A stretch of DNA of 19,305 nt from CACZQA01 sp050943615. GTDB lineage: Bacteria > Actinomycetota > Coriobacteriia > Coriobacteriales > QAMH01. A program made the translations under genes and the position numbers. The stretch spans positions 1-19,305 of the forward strand of contig JBMNPN010000046.1 in the NCBI GenBank assembly GCA_050943615.1, given 5' to 3'. Of this stretch, positions 1 through 6,551 are shown piece after piece. Under the pieces are notes generated by a model. The model was not told the origin of the DNA. It made no database searches and saw only the letters and a list, made by a program, of their open reading frames with translations. Numbering within the stretch: the stretch's first letter is position 1; every line of letters begins with the position of its first letter.

Positions 1-1
1 C

Positions 2-1612
2 GTGCGCGTCGGGGTGCTCGCGCAGCGCGACGAGCTCAACGATGAGGACACGGTCGGCCATGCGATCGTCGGCGACCGCCCGGAATACGAGTGGGCAGGC
101 GATGCAAAGGTCCGCGCGATTCTTGCCGAGCTCACAGGAGATATTGATTGGGACGCGCGTGTCGGGACGCTCTCGGGCGGGCAGCGCCGCCGCTGCGACC
201 TTGCGCGCGTGCTTATCGGCGATTGGGACGTGCTCATGTTGGACGAGCCCACCAACCACCTCGACATCGGCGGTATCCACTGGCTGGCCGAGCACCTGAA
301 GGGCCGCTGGAAGCCGGGCGAGGGCGCGCTGCTCCTGGTGACGCATGACCGCTGGTTTCTCGACGAGGTCTGCCTCGACATGTGGGAGGTCCACGATGCT
401 CAAGTCACGCCGTTCGAGGGCGGCTACTCTGCCTACATCCAGCAGCGCGTCGAGCGGGCACGGCTGGCGCGCGTGGCGGAAGAGAAACGCCAGAACATCC
501 TGCGCCGCGAGCTTGCCTGGCTGGCGCGCGGTGCCAAGGCACGCTCGAGCAAGCCGCGCTTTCGCGTCGAGGCGGCCCAGGCGCTCATCGCCGATGAACC
601 GCCGCTCAGAAACAAGCTCGAGCTCAGACGAAGCGCCATCTCACGCTTGGGAAAGAAGGTCATCCACTTCCACAATGCGAGCTACTCTTGGGACGGCGTG
701 CAGGTCATAAAGACGCTCGAGTGGAACATCGGTGCGGGCGACCGTATCGCCATTCTCGGCGCCAACGGGGCGGGCAAGTCGACGCTGCTCGAGCTCGCGC
801 AGGGGAAGCTCAAGCCCACCACAGGGCGCGTGGAGATCGGTCAGACGGTCAAGTTCGCCGTGCTCTCCCAGCAGCTCGACGAGCTCGAGGAACTCAAGGA
901 CCTGCGGGTGCGCGAGGTCTGCCAGCACTACCGGAGCCGCTACGAGCTTGCCGATGGGACGACCATGGGCCCGATGCAGCTGCTCGAGGAGCTGGGGTTT
1001 GAGGCCGATCAGATGAAGTGCCCAGTCAAGGACCTCTCCGGTGGGCAGAAGCGAAGATTGCAGCTCATGCTCATCTTGCTCGACCACCCCAACGTGCTCG
1101 TGCTCGACGAGCCGGGAAACGACCTCGATACCGACATGCTCGCCCAGCTCGAGACGCTGCTCGACACATGGCCGGGGACCCTGCTGCTCGTGAGCCACGA
1201 CCGCTACCTCGTCGAGCGCGTGACCGACGACCAGTACGCGCTCATCGACGGCGAGCTCACGCACGTGCCGCGCGGTGTCGATGAGTACTTGGAGCTCGAG
1301 GATGCGCATCGCAAGGCACGCCAGGAGGGGGAGGATGCGCAGCGAAACGTGCAGGATGCCGGCAAAGCCGACGAGGCTTCCGGATTGTCCCAGCGCGAGA
1401 TGCGCGAGCTGAAAAAGCAGAAGAACTCGCTCGAGCGCAAGATGTCGACGGCACGCAGCAAGGTCGAGAAGGCAAAGAATGCGCTTCTTGAAATCGACGG
1501 CACCGATTTTGTCGCGCTCGGAGAGCAACAGGCAAAGATCTCAGAGCTCGAAGGGCAGCTCTCGACGCTCGAAGACGAATGGCTCGAGGTCGCAGAGAAA
1601 CTCGACATCTGA
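2..1612 (+). CDS. ABC-F family ATPase (Uup-like), 5' end outside the window
   Basis: Soluble tandem ATPase of the ABC-F group, whose members act on the ribosome or on nucleic-acid structures rather than in membrane transport. The window opens inside the first nucleotide-binding domain: its signature LSGGQ (about residues 57-61 of the visible part) and Walker B VLMLDEPTNHLD (from about 77) are present, but its Walker A lies upstream, so the GTG at base 2 is not the true start. The basic inter-domain linker (about 150-195, with AWLARGAKARSSKPRFR) is typical of ABC-F. The second domain is complete: Walker A GANGAGKST (253-261), LSGGQ (345-349) and Walker B VLVLDEPGNDLD (365-376). A charged C-terminal coiled coil (about 465-536) resembles the Uup C-terminal domain. 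The second Walker B has Gly where DEPTNDLD is usual. No transmembrane segments are seen. The family is clear; the Uup assignment is likely but not certain. Confidence 0.93.
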   Translation: MRVGVLAQRDELNDEDTVGHAIVGDRPEYEWAGDAKVRAILAELTGDIDWDARVGTLSGGQRRRCDLARVLIGDWDVLMLDEPTNHLDIGGIHWLAEHLKGRWKPGEGALLLVTHDRWFLDEVCLDMWEVHDAQVTPFEGGYSAYIQQRVERARLARVAEEKRQNILRRELAWLARGAKARSSKPRFRVEAAQALIADEPPLRNKLELRRSAISRLGKKVIHFHNASYSWDGVQVIKTLEWNIGAGDRIAILGANGAGKSTLLELAQGKLKPTTGRVEIGQTVKFAVLSQQLDELEELKDLRVREVCQHYRSRYELADGTTMGPMQLLEELGFEADQMKCPVKDLSGGQKRRLQLMLILLDHPNVLVLDEPGNDLDTDMLAQLETLLDTWPGTLLLVSHDRYLVERVTDDQYALIDGELTHVPRGVDEYLELEDAHRKARQEGEDAQRNVQDAGKADEASGLSQREMRELKKQKNSLERKMSTARSKVEKAKNALLEIDGTDFVALGEQQAKISELEGQLSTLEDEWLEVAEKLDI

Positions 1613-1753
1613 GGGCATATCGTTCGCGTGAACCATACATGTTTTTTCTGCGTGTATAAAAAGCACTCAAAACATCAATGATATTATTGCTAATCGTATT
1701 TGCATCACGTGGGGGAGATACGAACCTGAGATGGTCCGCATCTTGATGTATGC
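1613..1753 (+). promoter_or_regulatory. AT-rich leader or promoter region upstream of the LCP gene
   Basis: This gap is much richer in A and T than the flanking genes and contains TATAAA (1655-1660) and TATTATTGC-like stretches that could serve as a promoter, though no convincing -35/-10 pair was found. A small hairpin, AGATG (1729-1733) with CATCT (1739-1743), sits just before the terminator-like hairpin at 1754-1777. The two hairpins in series between a possible promoter and the LCP start resemble an attenuated leader. This is inference. Confidence 0.35.
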
Positions 1754-1777
1754 CGGTTGTTTTCAACCGTTTTTTTT
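1754..1777 (+). terminator. Rho-independent terminator, possibly an attenuator
   Basis: Perfect 6-bp stem CGGTTG (1754-1759) and CAACCG (1764-1769) around a TTTT loop, followed by eight T residues (1770-1777). It lies 142 bases after the ABC-F stop but only 22 bases before the LCP start codon. It can end the ABC-F transcript or act as an attenuator for the LCP gene. Confidence 0.8.
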
Positions 1778-1799
1778 GTACCCGTATTAACGAGGGGAT

Positions 1800-3440
1800 A
1801 TGGCACGTAGAAACCGCACGCCAGGCCGTAACCGCAAGGGCGGATACGACCTTTCCGTTGCGAATAACGCGCATCCGATGCAAGGACGCTCTCGTTACGA
1901 CTCCGGTAGCCTGAAGAAGGTTGAACGGGGTAGTTCGCGTTCTAGAGGCAGGTCGCGCCGCTCCGACCAGTATGTGGACGACGCACAGGTTGCAAATAGA
2001 AAAGCTCGTAACACCGCTTCGTTTTCTCGGCAGCGCAGGGCGAATGCGCCCTCGAATTCGGGGAGCCATCGCCGCATCGAGAACACGGGAAACGTCCGAC
2101 GCTCCACTGCGGCTGCCGCTTCCGCCCCGATGGGAGCTGTCGCCTCGCAGACTCGGCGGCCAACTTCGGCTGCCGCCTCCACTTCGACGGGAGCTGCCGC
2201 TTCACAGCCCCGCAACCATTACGGAGACACGGGCAAACAGCCTGCCATGGGAGACACGGGCAAATCGCATGCGACTGCCAGTACGGGCCCTCAACAAGCT
2301 ATTTCCGTTCGCGAGAGTGCGGCTGACTATTCGCCCGATCACTACCACGCACGAAAGGGGCGTTCCCGCAAGAAGAAGGTCATCACTGGCGTCGTGATAG
2401 CGCTTGCTGCAGTGCTTGTCTGCGCGGGCGGCGTCTTCGCTTTCTGGTACGGCAGCATATCGGGCAGCCTCAAGGGCAGCCACAACATCACGAACCTGGC
2501 TGGCAAGAATGGTGACGAGCCGTACTACGTGCTCTTGCTGGGCGGCGATTCCCGCACGAGCGAGAAGACCGACAATCGAACTGACTCCATCATGGTCGCG
2601 CGCGTCGACGAGAAGAACCAGCAGGTCTCCCTCTTGTCCGTACCCCGCGACACCATGGTTGCCATCGACGGGCACGGGTACCAGAAGATCAACTCCGCCA
2701 TCGAGTTCGGTGGCTATGACCTGGTCATCCAGAAGATCAACGAGATAATGGGGATCCAGATCAACTACTACGCCTTCATCTACTTCGACGGCTTCGAGCA
2801 GTTGGTCGACGATCTCGGCGGCGTCACGGTTTCCGAGGTCCCGGAGGGCACGTCCTATCATGGTGTCACCGTGCCGGCGGGCAAGAACGTGACCATCAAC
2901 GGCAAGCAGGCCCTTGTGCTCGCACGCTGCCGCCACGGCGTGCCGGCAGACCAGGGCGCCTATGCGATGGGCGATTACCAGCGCACTCTCAACCAGCGCA
3001 ACCTCATCAAGGCGATTGCCAAGAAGGTGCTCGCCTCCGATGTGACCGAGATGCCGAGTCTGATCTCGGGGCTTTCCGAATGCGTTGAGACCAACATGGA
3101 GGTCTCCGAGATCGTGGGCGTTGCCCAGAATCTGAAGGGCATGGACGTCAATTCCATCAAGGCGGATACGCTCCCTTACGGCGCCGCGACGATCGACACC
3201 GCCTGGTGCGCGGTCCTGTACAAGGACGTGGCAGATGCGGTTCTCGAGAACTTCCGCAACGGCAACGACCTGTACCAGGGGCTCGACGGCTTCGACAGCG
3301 AGCATGACGGTGACGATATCGGAAGTGCGTACACCGAGGGACCCGTCTACATCTACGCCCTGTACGCCGACGTCTTTGGAGACTACACCTCGATCTCGAG
3401 TTCGAGCAGCGCCAGCAGCAGTAGCAGCAGTAGCAGCTGA
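1800..3440 (+). CDS. LytR-CpsA-Psr (LCP) family cell-wall glycopolymer ligase
   Basis: LCP proteins transfer lipid-linked glycopolymers to peptidoglycan on the outer face of the membrane. The 546-residue protein has a long basic, low-complexity cytoplasmic N-terminus (about 1-190) with two imperfect repeats. A Lys/Arg-rich stop (RKGRSRKKK) then precedes one transmembrane helix (about 197-217, VITGVVIALAAVLVCAGGVF). The LCP domain follows (about 240-440), with the hallmark stretches LLLGGDSRTSE, NRTDSIMVARVD, LLSVPRDTMV and KINSAIEFGG, which carry the Arg and Asp residues that bind the polyprenyl-pyrophosphate. The C-terminus ends in a pure Ser/Ala tail of about 14 residues. The ATG at 1800 follows GAGGGG (1792-1797) at a short distance, and no later start has a better ribosome site. 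The preceding hairpin at 1754-1777 may control expression. Family confidence is very high; the polymer is unknown. Confidence 0.95.
   Translation: MARRNRTPGRNRKGGYDLSVANNAHPMQGRSRYDSGSLKKVERGSSRSRGRSRRSDQYVDDAQVANRKARNTASFSRQRRANAPSNSGSHRRIENTGNVRRSTAAAASAPMGAVASQTRRPTSAAASTSTGAAASQPRNHYGDTGKQPAMGDTGKSHATASTGPQQAISVRESAADYSPDHYHARKGRSRKKKVITGVVIALAAVLVCAGGVFAFWYGSISGSLKGSHNITNLAGKNGDEPYYVLLLGGDSRTSEKTDNRTDSIMVARVDEKNQQVSLLSVPRDTMVAIDGHGYQKINSAIEFGGYDLVIQKINEIMGIQINYYAFIYFDGFEQLVDDLGGVTVSEVPEGTSYHGVTVPAGKNVTINGKQALVLARCRHGVPADQGAYAMGDYQRTLNQRNLIKAIAKKVLASDVTEMPSLISGLSECVETNMEVSEIVGVAQNLKGMDVNSIKADTLPYGAATIDTAWCAVLYKDVADAVLENFRNGNDLYQGLDGFDSEHDGDDIGSAYTEGPVYIYALYADVFGDYTSISSSSSASSSSSSSS
2111..2264 (+). 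repeat. Two in-frame direct repeats in the LCP N-terminal tail
   Basis: Two repeat families lie side by side. An Ala/Ser-rich unit begins with GGCTGCCGC at 2111 and again at 2168, a 57-base (19-residue) period. The 15-base word GGAGACACGGGCAAA occurs at 2223-2237 and 2250-2264, a 27-base (9-residue) period encoding GDTGK twice. Periods are multiples of three, so copy-number change would keep the frame. Confidence 0.8.
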
Positions 3441-3575
3441 CGGTGCGGCTCGGCTTCCCAAAGAGCCTTCCTCGCTGCGCCTTGGTGCTTGTGAGCGTCG
3501 GGGTGTGTATGACCAGACAATCCAATACTCTTTTTCGCTCTAGTTATGACATGCCGGTTGCTATCGGTAACGGTT

Positions 3576-3617
3576 CATCATCTATCTGCCTGTTTGCGGG
3601 CAAATAGGGCGATGATG
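3576..3617 (+). promoter_or_regulatory. Long imperfect hairpin in the clpX leader
   Basis: CATCATC (3576-3582) pairs with GATGATG (3611-3617), and inside it CCTGTTTGC (3589-3597) pairs with GCAAATAGG (3600-3608) apart from one mismatch. No T-run follows, so this is not an ordinary terminator. It lies about 54 bases before the clpX start and could be an operator or an mRNA leader structure. Confidence 0.5.
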
Positions 3618-3670
3618 GTGCAAACCCGAAGGCAGCTTCATGGCTGCAAATAAATACGAAAGGGTACTTG

Positions 3671-5212
3671 ATGGCTGACTCTAACAACAATACCAATCGA
3701 CCCGAGCGCCACTGCGCACGCTGCGGCAAGTCCGAAAGCGAAGCGGGCGCGCTCGTTCATCTTCCGCCGAACATGGACCTCTGCCCGTCCTGCCTTGAAG
3801 AAGAGGTCAACTCGATGTATCAGATGTTCGGGTTTTCCAATCCGAACCAGCAGCCCTCGCAGCCCTCTTCGAGCAGCGATGACTCGTCTTCGAGCAACGA
3901 TGACGTCAAGGAGGTCACGGGCGAGGCTGTGGACAAGGACGGCAACCCGACCGGCTCCAACAATAACAACAATCGCGGTGGGTTCAGCTTCCCCGGCGGT
4001 ATCGGCTTTTTCACCGGCTCCGGCGGCGGACCCTTTGGCATGGGCGCTCCCGAGCCGCAAAAGAAACGCGACCCCGACGAGCCCGTCATGAAGCCCGTCC
4101 CGCTACCGCATGTTCTCAAGGGACAGATCGACGACTACGTGGTGGGCCAGGAGCTCGCCAAGAAGATCATCGCCGTCGCGACGTACAACCACTACAAGCG
4201 CTACGACGTGCAGAAGCAGACCGACGTGCGCATCGACAAGAGCAACATCCTCATGCTCGGCCCCACGGGCACGGGCAAGACCTACATCATCCAGACGCTG
4301 GCCGAGCTGCTCGACGTGCCGCTTGCCATCTCGGATGCGACCACGCTCACCCAGGCTGGCTACGTGGGCGACGACATCGAGTCGATCATCACCAAGCTCA
4401 TCACCGCCGCCGACGGCGATATCGAGCGTGCCGAGCACGGCATCGTCTACATCGACGAGATCGACAAGACCGCCAAGCGCAACGGCGGCCCCGAGGGCAC
4501 GGGCGGCGGCCGCGACATCGGCGGCGAGGCTGTTCAGCAGGGGCTTCTCAAGGTCCTCGAGGGCACGACCATGGAGGTGCCGCTTTCCGGTGGCATGAAG
4601 ACGCCGTTCTCGCGCAACGCCACCATCGACACGAGCAACATCCTGTTCATCTGCGGTGGTGCGTTCCCCGGGCTCGACAACATCATCAAGAAGCGTCTCA
4701 ACAAGAGCGCTGGCGTGGGCTTTTCTGCGGCGGTGCGCGAGAATTACGACGACGACCGTAACATCTTCGAGCATGTCACGGTCGAGGACCTCAAGGAATA
4801 CGGGCTCATCCCCGAGTTTCTGGGGCGCCTGCCCATCCTGTGCACGATGGAGGCGCTCGACGAGGACATGATGTACGACATCCTCGTCAAGCCGCACAAC
4901 GCGCTCATCAAGCAGTACCAGGAGCTCATGAAATACGACGGCGTCGACCTCGAGTTCGACGACTCGGCGCTCCACGAGATCGCGCACCAGGCCCTCGAGC
5001 AGGAGACCGGTGCCCGCGCGCTGCGTGCCATCATCGAAAAGTACATGCTCAACATCATGTACGAAGTGCCCAAGGACCCGACTATCGGAAGCGTCACGGT
5101 GACGGGCGATTTCATCCGAGGCGAGGGGGCTCCGATTATCGGGCTGCGTGGTCAGGAAGCGCTTCCAACCGAGCAATCCAAGCTGCCCAAGGCGGTCGCG
5201 GAAAACGAGTAG
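3671..5212 (+). CDS. clpX: ATP-dependent protease ATP-binding subunit ClpX
   Basis: AAA+ unfoldase that recognises tagged proteins, unfolds them and feeds them to the ClpP peptidase. Numbering is from the ATG at 3671, which lies 6 bases after GAAAGGG (3658-3664); the TTG just upstream is a poorer start. The N-terminal zinc-binding domain has C15, C18, C38 and C41. Then comes an unusually long linker (about 50-140) rich in Ser, Asn, Gly and Pro. The AAA+ core has Walker A GPTGTGKT (197-204), pore loop GYVG (230-233), Walker B IVYIDEID (258-265), a second pore-loop stretch GGRDIGGEAVQQGLLK and sensor II GARALR. At 513 residues it is about 90 longer than the E. coli protein, mostly in the linker. 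The ClpP-docking IGF loop reads VGF (349-351). No clpP lies next to it. Confidence 0.97.
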   Translation: MADSNNNTNRPERHCARCGKSESEAGALVHLPPNMDLCPSCLEEEVNSMYQMFGFSNPNQQPSQPSSSSDDSSSSNDDVKEVTGEAVDKDGNPTGSNNNNNRGGFSFPGGIGFFTGSGGGPFGMGAPEPQKKRDPDEPVMKPVPLPHVLKGQIDDYVVGQELAKKIIAVATYNHYKRYDVQKQTDVRIDKSNILMLGPTGTGKTYIIQTLAELLDVPLAISDATTLTQAGYVGDDIESIITKLITAADGDIERAEHGIVYIDEIDKTAKRNGGPEGTGGGRDIGGEAVQQGLLKVLEGTTMEVPLSGGMKTPFSRNATIDTSNILFICGGAFPGLDNIIKKRLNKSAGVGFSAAVRENYDDDRNIFEHVTVEDLKEYGLIPEFLGRLPILCTMEALDEDMMYDILVKPHNALIKQYQELMKYDGVDLEFDDSALHEIAHQALEQETGARALRAIIEKYMLNIMYEVPKDPTIGSVTVTGDFIRGEGAPIIGLRGQEALPTEQSKLPKAVAENE

Positions 5213-5240
5213 TCGCGTGCCTGCACGCATGGGGTGTTTT

Positions 5241-5249
5241 TGCTAGAAT
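5241..5249 (+). promoter_or_regulatory. Extended -10 promoter for tRNA-Lys
   Basis: TGC TAGAAT (5241-5249) matches an extended -10 element (TGnTATAAT-like) and would start transcription about 13 bases before the tRNA. No clear -35 box is seen. A short inverted repeat, GCGTGC (5215-5220) with GCACGC (5223-5228), precedes it directly after the clpX stop. Confidence 0.6.
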
Positions 5250-5269
5250 ACCCTTCGCGTTTTGATTGC

Positions 5270-5345
5270 GGACCGTTAGCTCAGTTGGCAGAGCAGGGGA
5301 CTTTTAATCCCAAGGTCCAGGGTTCGAACCCCTGACGGTCCACCA
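5270..5345 (+). tRNA. tRNA-Lys (anticodon TTT), CCA encoded
   Basis: A full cloverleaf is readable. The acceptor stem GGACCGT (5270-5276) pairs with ACGGTCC (5335-5341). The D-arm is GCTCAGTTGGCAGAGC, the anticodon loop CTTTTAA has TTT at 5303-5305, and the T-arm is CAGGGTTCGAACCCCTG. The discriminator A is at 5342 and CCA at 5343-5345. The outermost anticodon-stem pair is a G-A mismatch. The gene has its own promoter and terminator, and its 3' end is a typical kind of integration target. Confidence 0.97.
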
Positions 5346-5356
5346 CTGCTAAGCTG

Positions 5357-5391
5357 CAGGTCGGATGCTTGAATGCGTCCGGCCTGTTTTT
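5357..5391 (+). terminator. Rho-independent terminator of tRNA-Lys
   Basis: A 12-bp stem (two G-T wobbles), CAGGTCGGATGC (5357-5368) with GCGTCCGGCCTG (5375-5386), has the loop TTGAAT and is followed by five T residues. It starts 11 bases after the tRNA CCA end. Confidence 0.92.
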
Positions 5392-5639
5392 CTATTTGCA
5401 TAAAAATCTCCTGAAAAATTGTCCCAAATTGTCCGAGGGCTATCGCGCCCGCCCGTTGTTTGTACTTCATTGACACGAGCTCTAGTCTGTAGGCTGACGT
5501 CCTTGCGATACTAGCCAGGGTATCGGCATTTAACTGACTGCCCCGTGGTACCTTGTTGCTCTCGAAAGCCCCGATTCCTCATCGACTTGTCCGTCGTCGA
5601 CAGGGGAGTGGCAGAGCTTCCTCCTGCGATTGTGGAGGC

Positions 5640-5712
5640 GTATGTCAATAAATGCATGAAATGCAAATCTAGAGGAAAATGAAATTCGCAGAACGTGGAA
5701 TTATTGACATAC
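5640..5712. repeat. 12-bp perfect inverted repeat
   Basis: GTATGTCAATAA (5640-5651) and TTATTGACATAC (5701-5712) are exact reverse complements 49 bases apart. They could be a pair of protein-binding sites or the ends of a decayed small element. No gene lies between them. Confidence 0.75.
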
Positions 5713-5728
5713 CCACTTATCTTCTGGC

Positions 5729-5771
5729 CAAATTTCGGAGATTCGGCAGAGTCAGGAGGTCCTGAAATTTG
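5729..5771. repeat. 8-bp inverted repeat enclosing a hairpin
   Basis: CAAATTTC (5729-5736) is matched by GAAATTTG (5764-5771). The right arm runs into the small palindrome TCAGGA-gg-TCCTGA (5752-5765). No T-run follows on either strand, so it is not a typical terminator. Confidence 0.55.
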
Positions 5772-5890
5772 CAACACACGGATTTCTTGACATGCGCCCT
5801 CAGGCTGCTATCAGTGCACACGCAAACAATGGCGTCGTAAAGCGCTTGATATGCCTGCATTCTTCAGTTGTGAGATTAAATTACTGTTGA

Positions 5891-6085
5891 CTATTCAGTA
5901 TCTGCGGTTTCTTGCCCTTCGAAGTATTCGCGTAACAGCTGCTTGATGAGCCCCTGCTTGTTCTCGGCTTTGCTGAGCTGCTCCCAGATGTCCATTTCCT
6001 TGGGATAGAAACGGACGGTGATGGTCTTCGTCTTTTCTGCTCGGTACTTTTTCAGTGCTGCCTTCTGTGCTTCCGATACTGTCAT
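5891..6085 (-). CDS. Small ribbon-helix-helix-like protein
   Basis: A 64-residue protein: a basic N-terminus (KAALKKYRAEKTK), one beta-strand-like stretch (TITVRFYP) and two helices (KEMDIWEQLSKAEN and QGLIKQLLREYFEG). This strand-helix-helix order is that of ribbon-helix-helix DNA-binding proteins, and similar short proteins are common on integrative elements and as antitoxin-like genes. The ATG at 6085 follows GGAGAGG at a 7-base distance on the minus strand, supporting a real start. No toxin gene is adjacent; the other frames around it are empty. It points away from the peptide cassette that starts at 6483. A repressor role at nearby repeats is possible but unproven. Confidence 0.7.
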   Translation of the reverse strand: MTVSEAQKAALKKYRAEKTKTITVRFYPKEMDIWEQLSKAENKQGLIKQLLREYFEGQETADTE

Positions 6086-6482
6086 GGCCGTGCCTCTCCG
6101 TCACACAAGACAGACGCGCCCCATCCAATAATCGCGCTCCCGCCTGTGCTCCCTCGTGCGCTCTTATAGCCCCTTCAGGTATGCATCCCCTTGCACTTTT
6201 CTGGAGGGTAAGTTATTCCCATTTGATATGGTAGCTATTTATAAAAGTAATGCTAGCTTTGAGCAGGACTTTTTGCGGCAAAAGGGCACATTGGCTCTTT
6301 TTCATGACGGCATATCCTAGATGAAACTTTCCTTTGAATTGCACGTGCAGTATCGCGCAGTTTGCGTATCCAACAGAAGCGCACAGAGGCGCTGCTCTAG
6401 TCTTTGTGCAGTTCTCCGAAGCGCAGATGGTATCTATCTCATACACTATTCATCAACGGATTCCCAGCTTTGAGAGGGTAGC
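6086..6482. other. Gene-free region upstream of the peptide cassette
   Basis: About 400 bases, relatively AT-rich, between the divergent small gene and the peptide cassette; it should hold both promoters. A 10-bp palindrome TGCACGTGCA (6340-6349) and a weak -10-like TACACT (6442-6447) are visible, without a convincing -35. A minus-strand open frame here (6213-6446) lacks a good start and recognisable content and is not called. Confidence 0.45.
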
Positions 6483-6551
6483 ATGAAAGATAAAATTGAA
6501 TACATCGCACCTGAAATTAAGGAAGTCACGCTGATCGGCATGGCCTCCTAA
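6483..6551 (+). CDS. Candidate RiPP precursor peptide, 22 residues
   Basis: A 22-residue peptide beginning MKDKIEYIAPEI and ending VTLIGMAS. The ATG follows GAGAGGG (6472-6478) at a 4-base distance, and an in-frame TGA at 6471-6473 rules out a longer form. Residues 7-12 (YIAPEI) match the YxxPx[L/I] leader motif that PqqD-like domains grip in lasso peptide and related RiPP precursors, which is established for those families. The stop codon TAA is followed with no gap by the radical SAM gene, and a PqqD-like gene comes next; that order is the main evidence. The putative core is only about seven residues (TLIGMAS) and has no Cys, Trp, Tyr or Lys, so thioether formation is excluded. The modification and product are unknown. 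It could instead be a translation-coupling leader. Confidence 0.68.
   Translation: MKDKIEYIAPEIKEVTLIGMAS

Larger units (their letters stand above)
5392..5890. other. Gene-free region with inverted and direct repeats
   Basis: About 500 bases with no convincing gene and lower GC than the flanks. It contains a tandem AAATTGTCC (5416-5424 and 5426-5434), a 12-bp perfect inverted repeat (5640-5651 with 5701-5712), an 8-bp inverted repeat (5729-5736 with 5764-5771) and a small TCAGGA/TCCTGA hairpin (5752-5765). Its position just after a tRNA suggests an old integration site, but no copy of the tRNA 3' end is seen that would prove it. Confidence 0.5.

Noticed and set aside
641..1528. Long minus-strand open frame of 295 residues inside the ABC-F gene
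   Set aside because: Shadow frame caused by GC-rich codon bias opposite a clearly real gene; no domain recognised. The same applies to other long antisense frames opposite the LCP, clpX, AOR and MFS genes.
5276..5476. Minus-strand frame of 66 residues containing SGVRTLDLGIKSPLL
   Set aside because: It is the antisense of the tRNA-Lys gene and its terminator, a well-known source of false protein calls.
5511..5777. Minus-strand frame of 88 residues in the repeat region
   Set aside because: No recognisable domain or clear ribosome site, and it runs through the inverted repeats; probably chance.
6213..6446. Minus-strand frame of 77 residues upstream of the peptide cassette
   Set aside because: GTG start without ribosome site, no recognisable content, codon use unlike the real genes.
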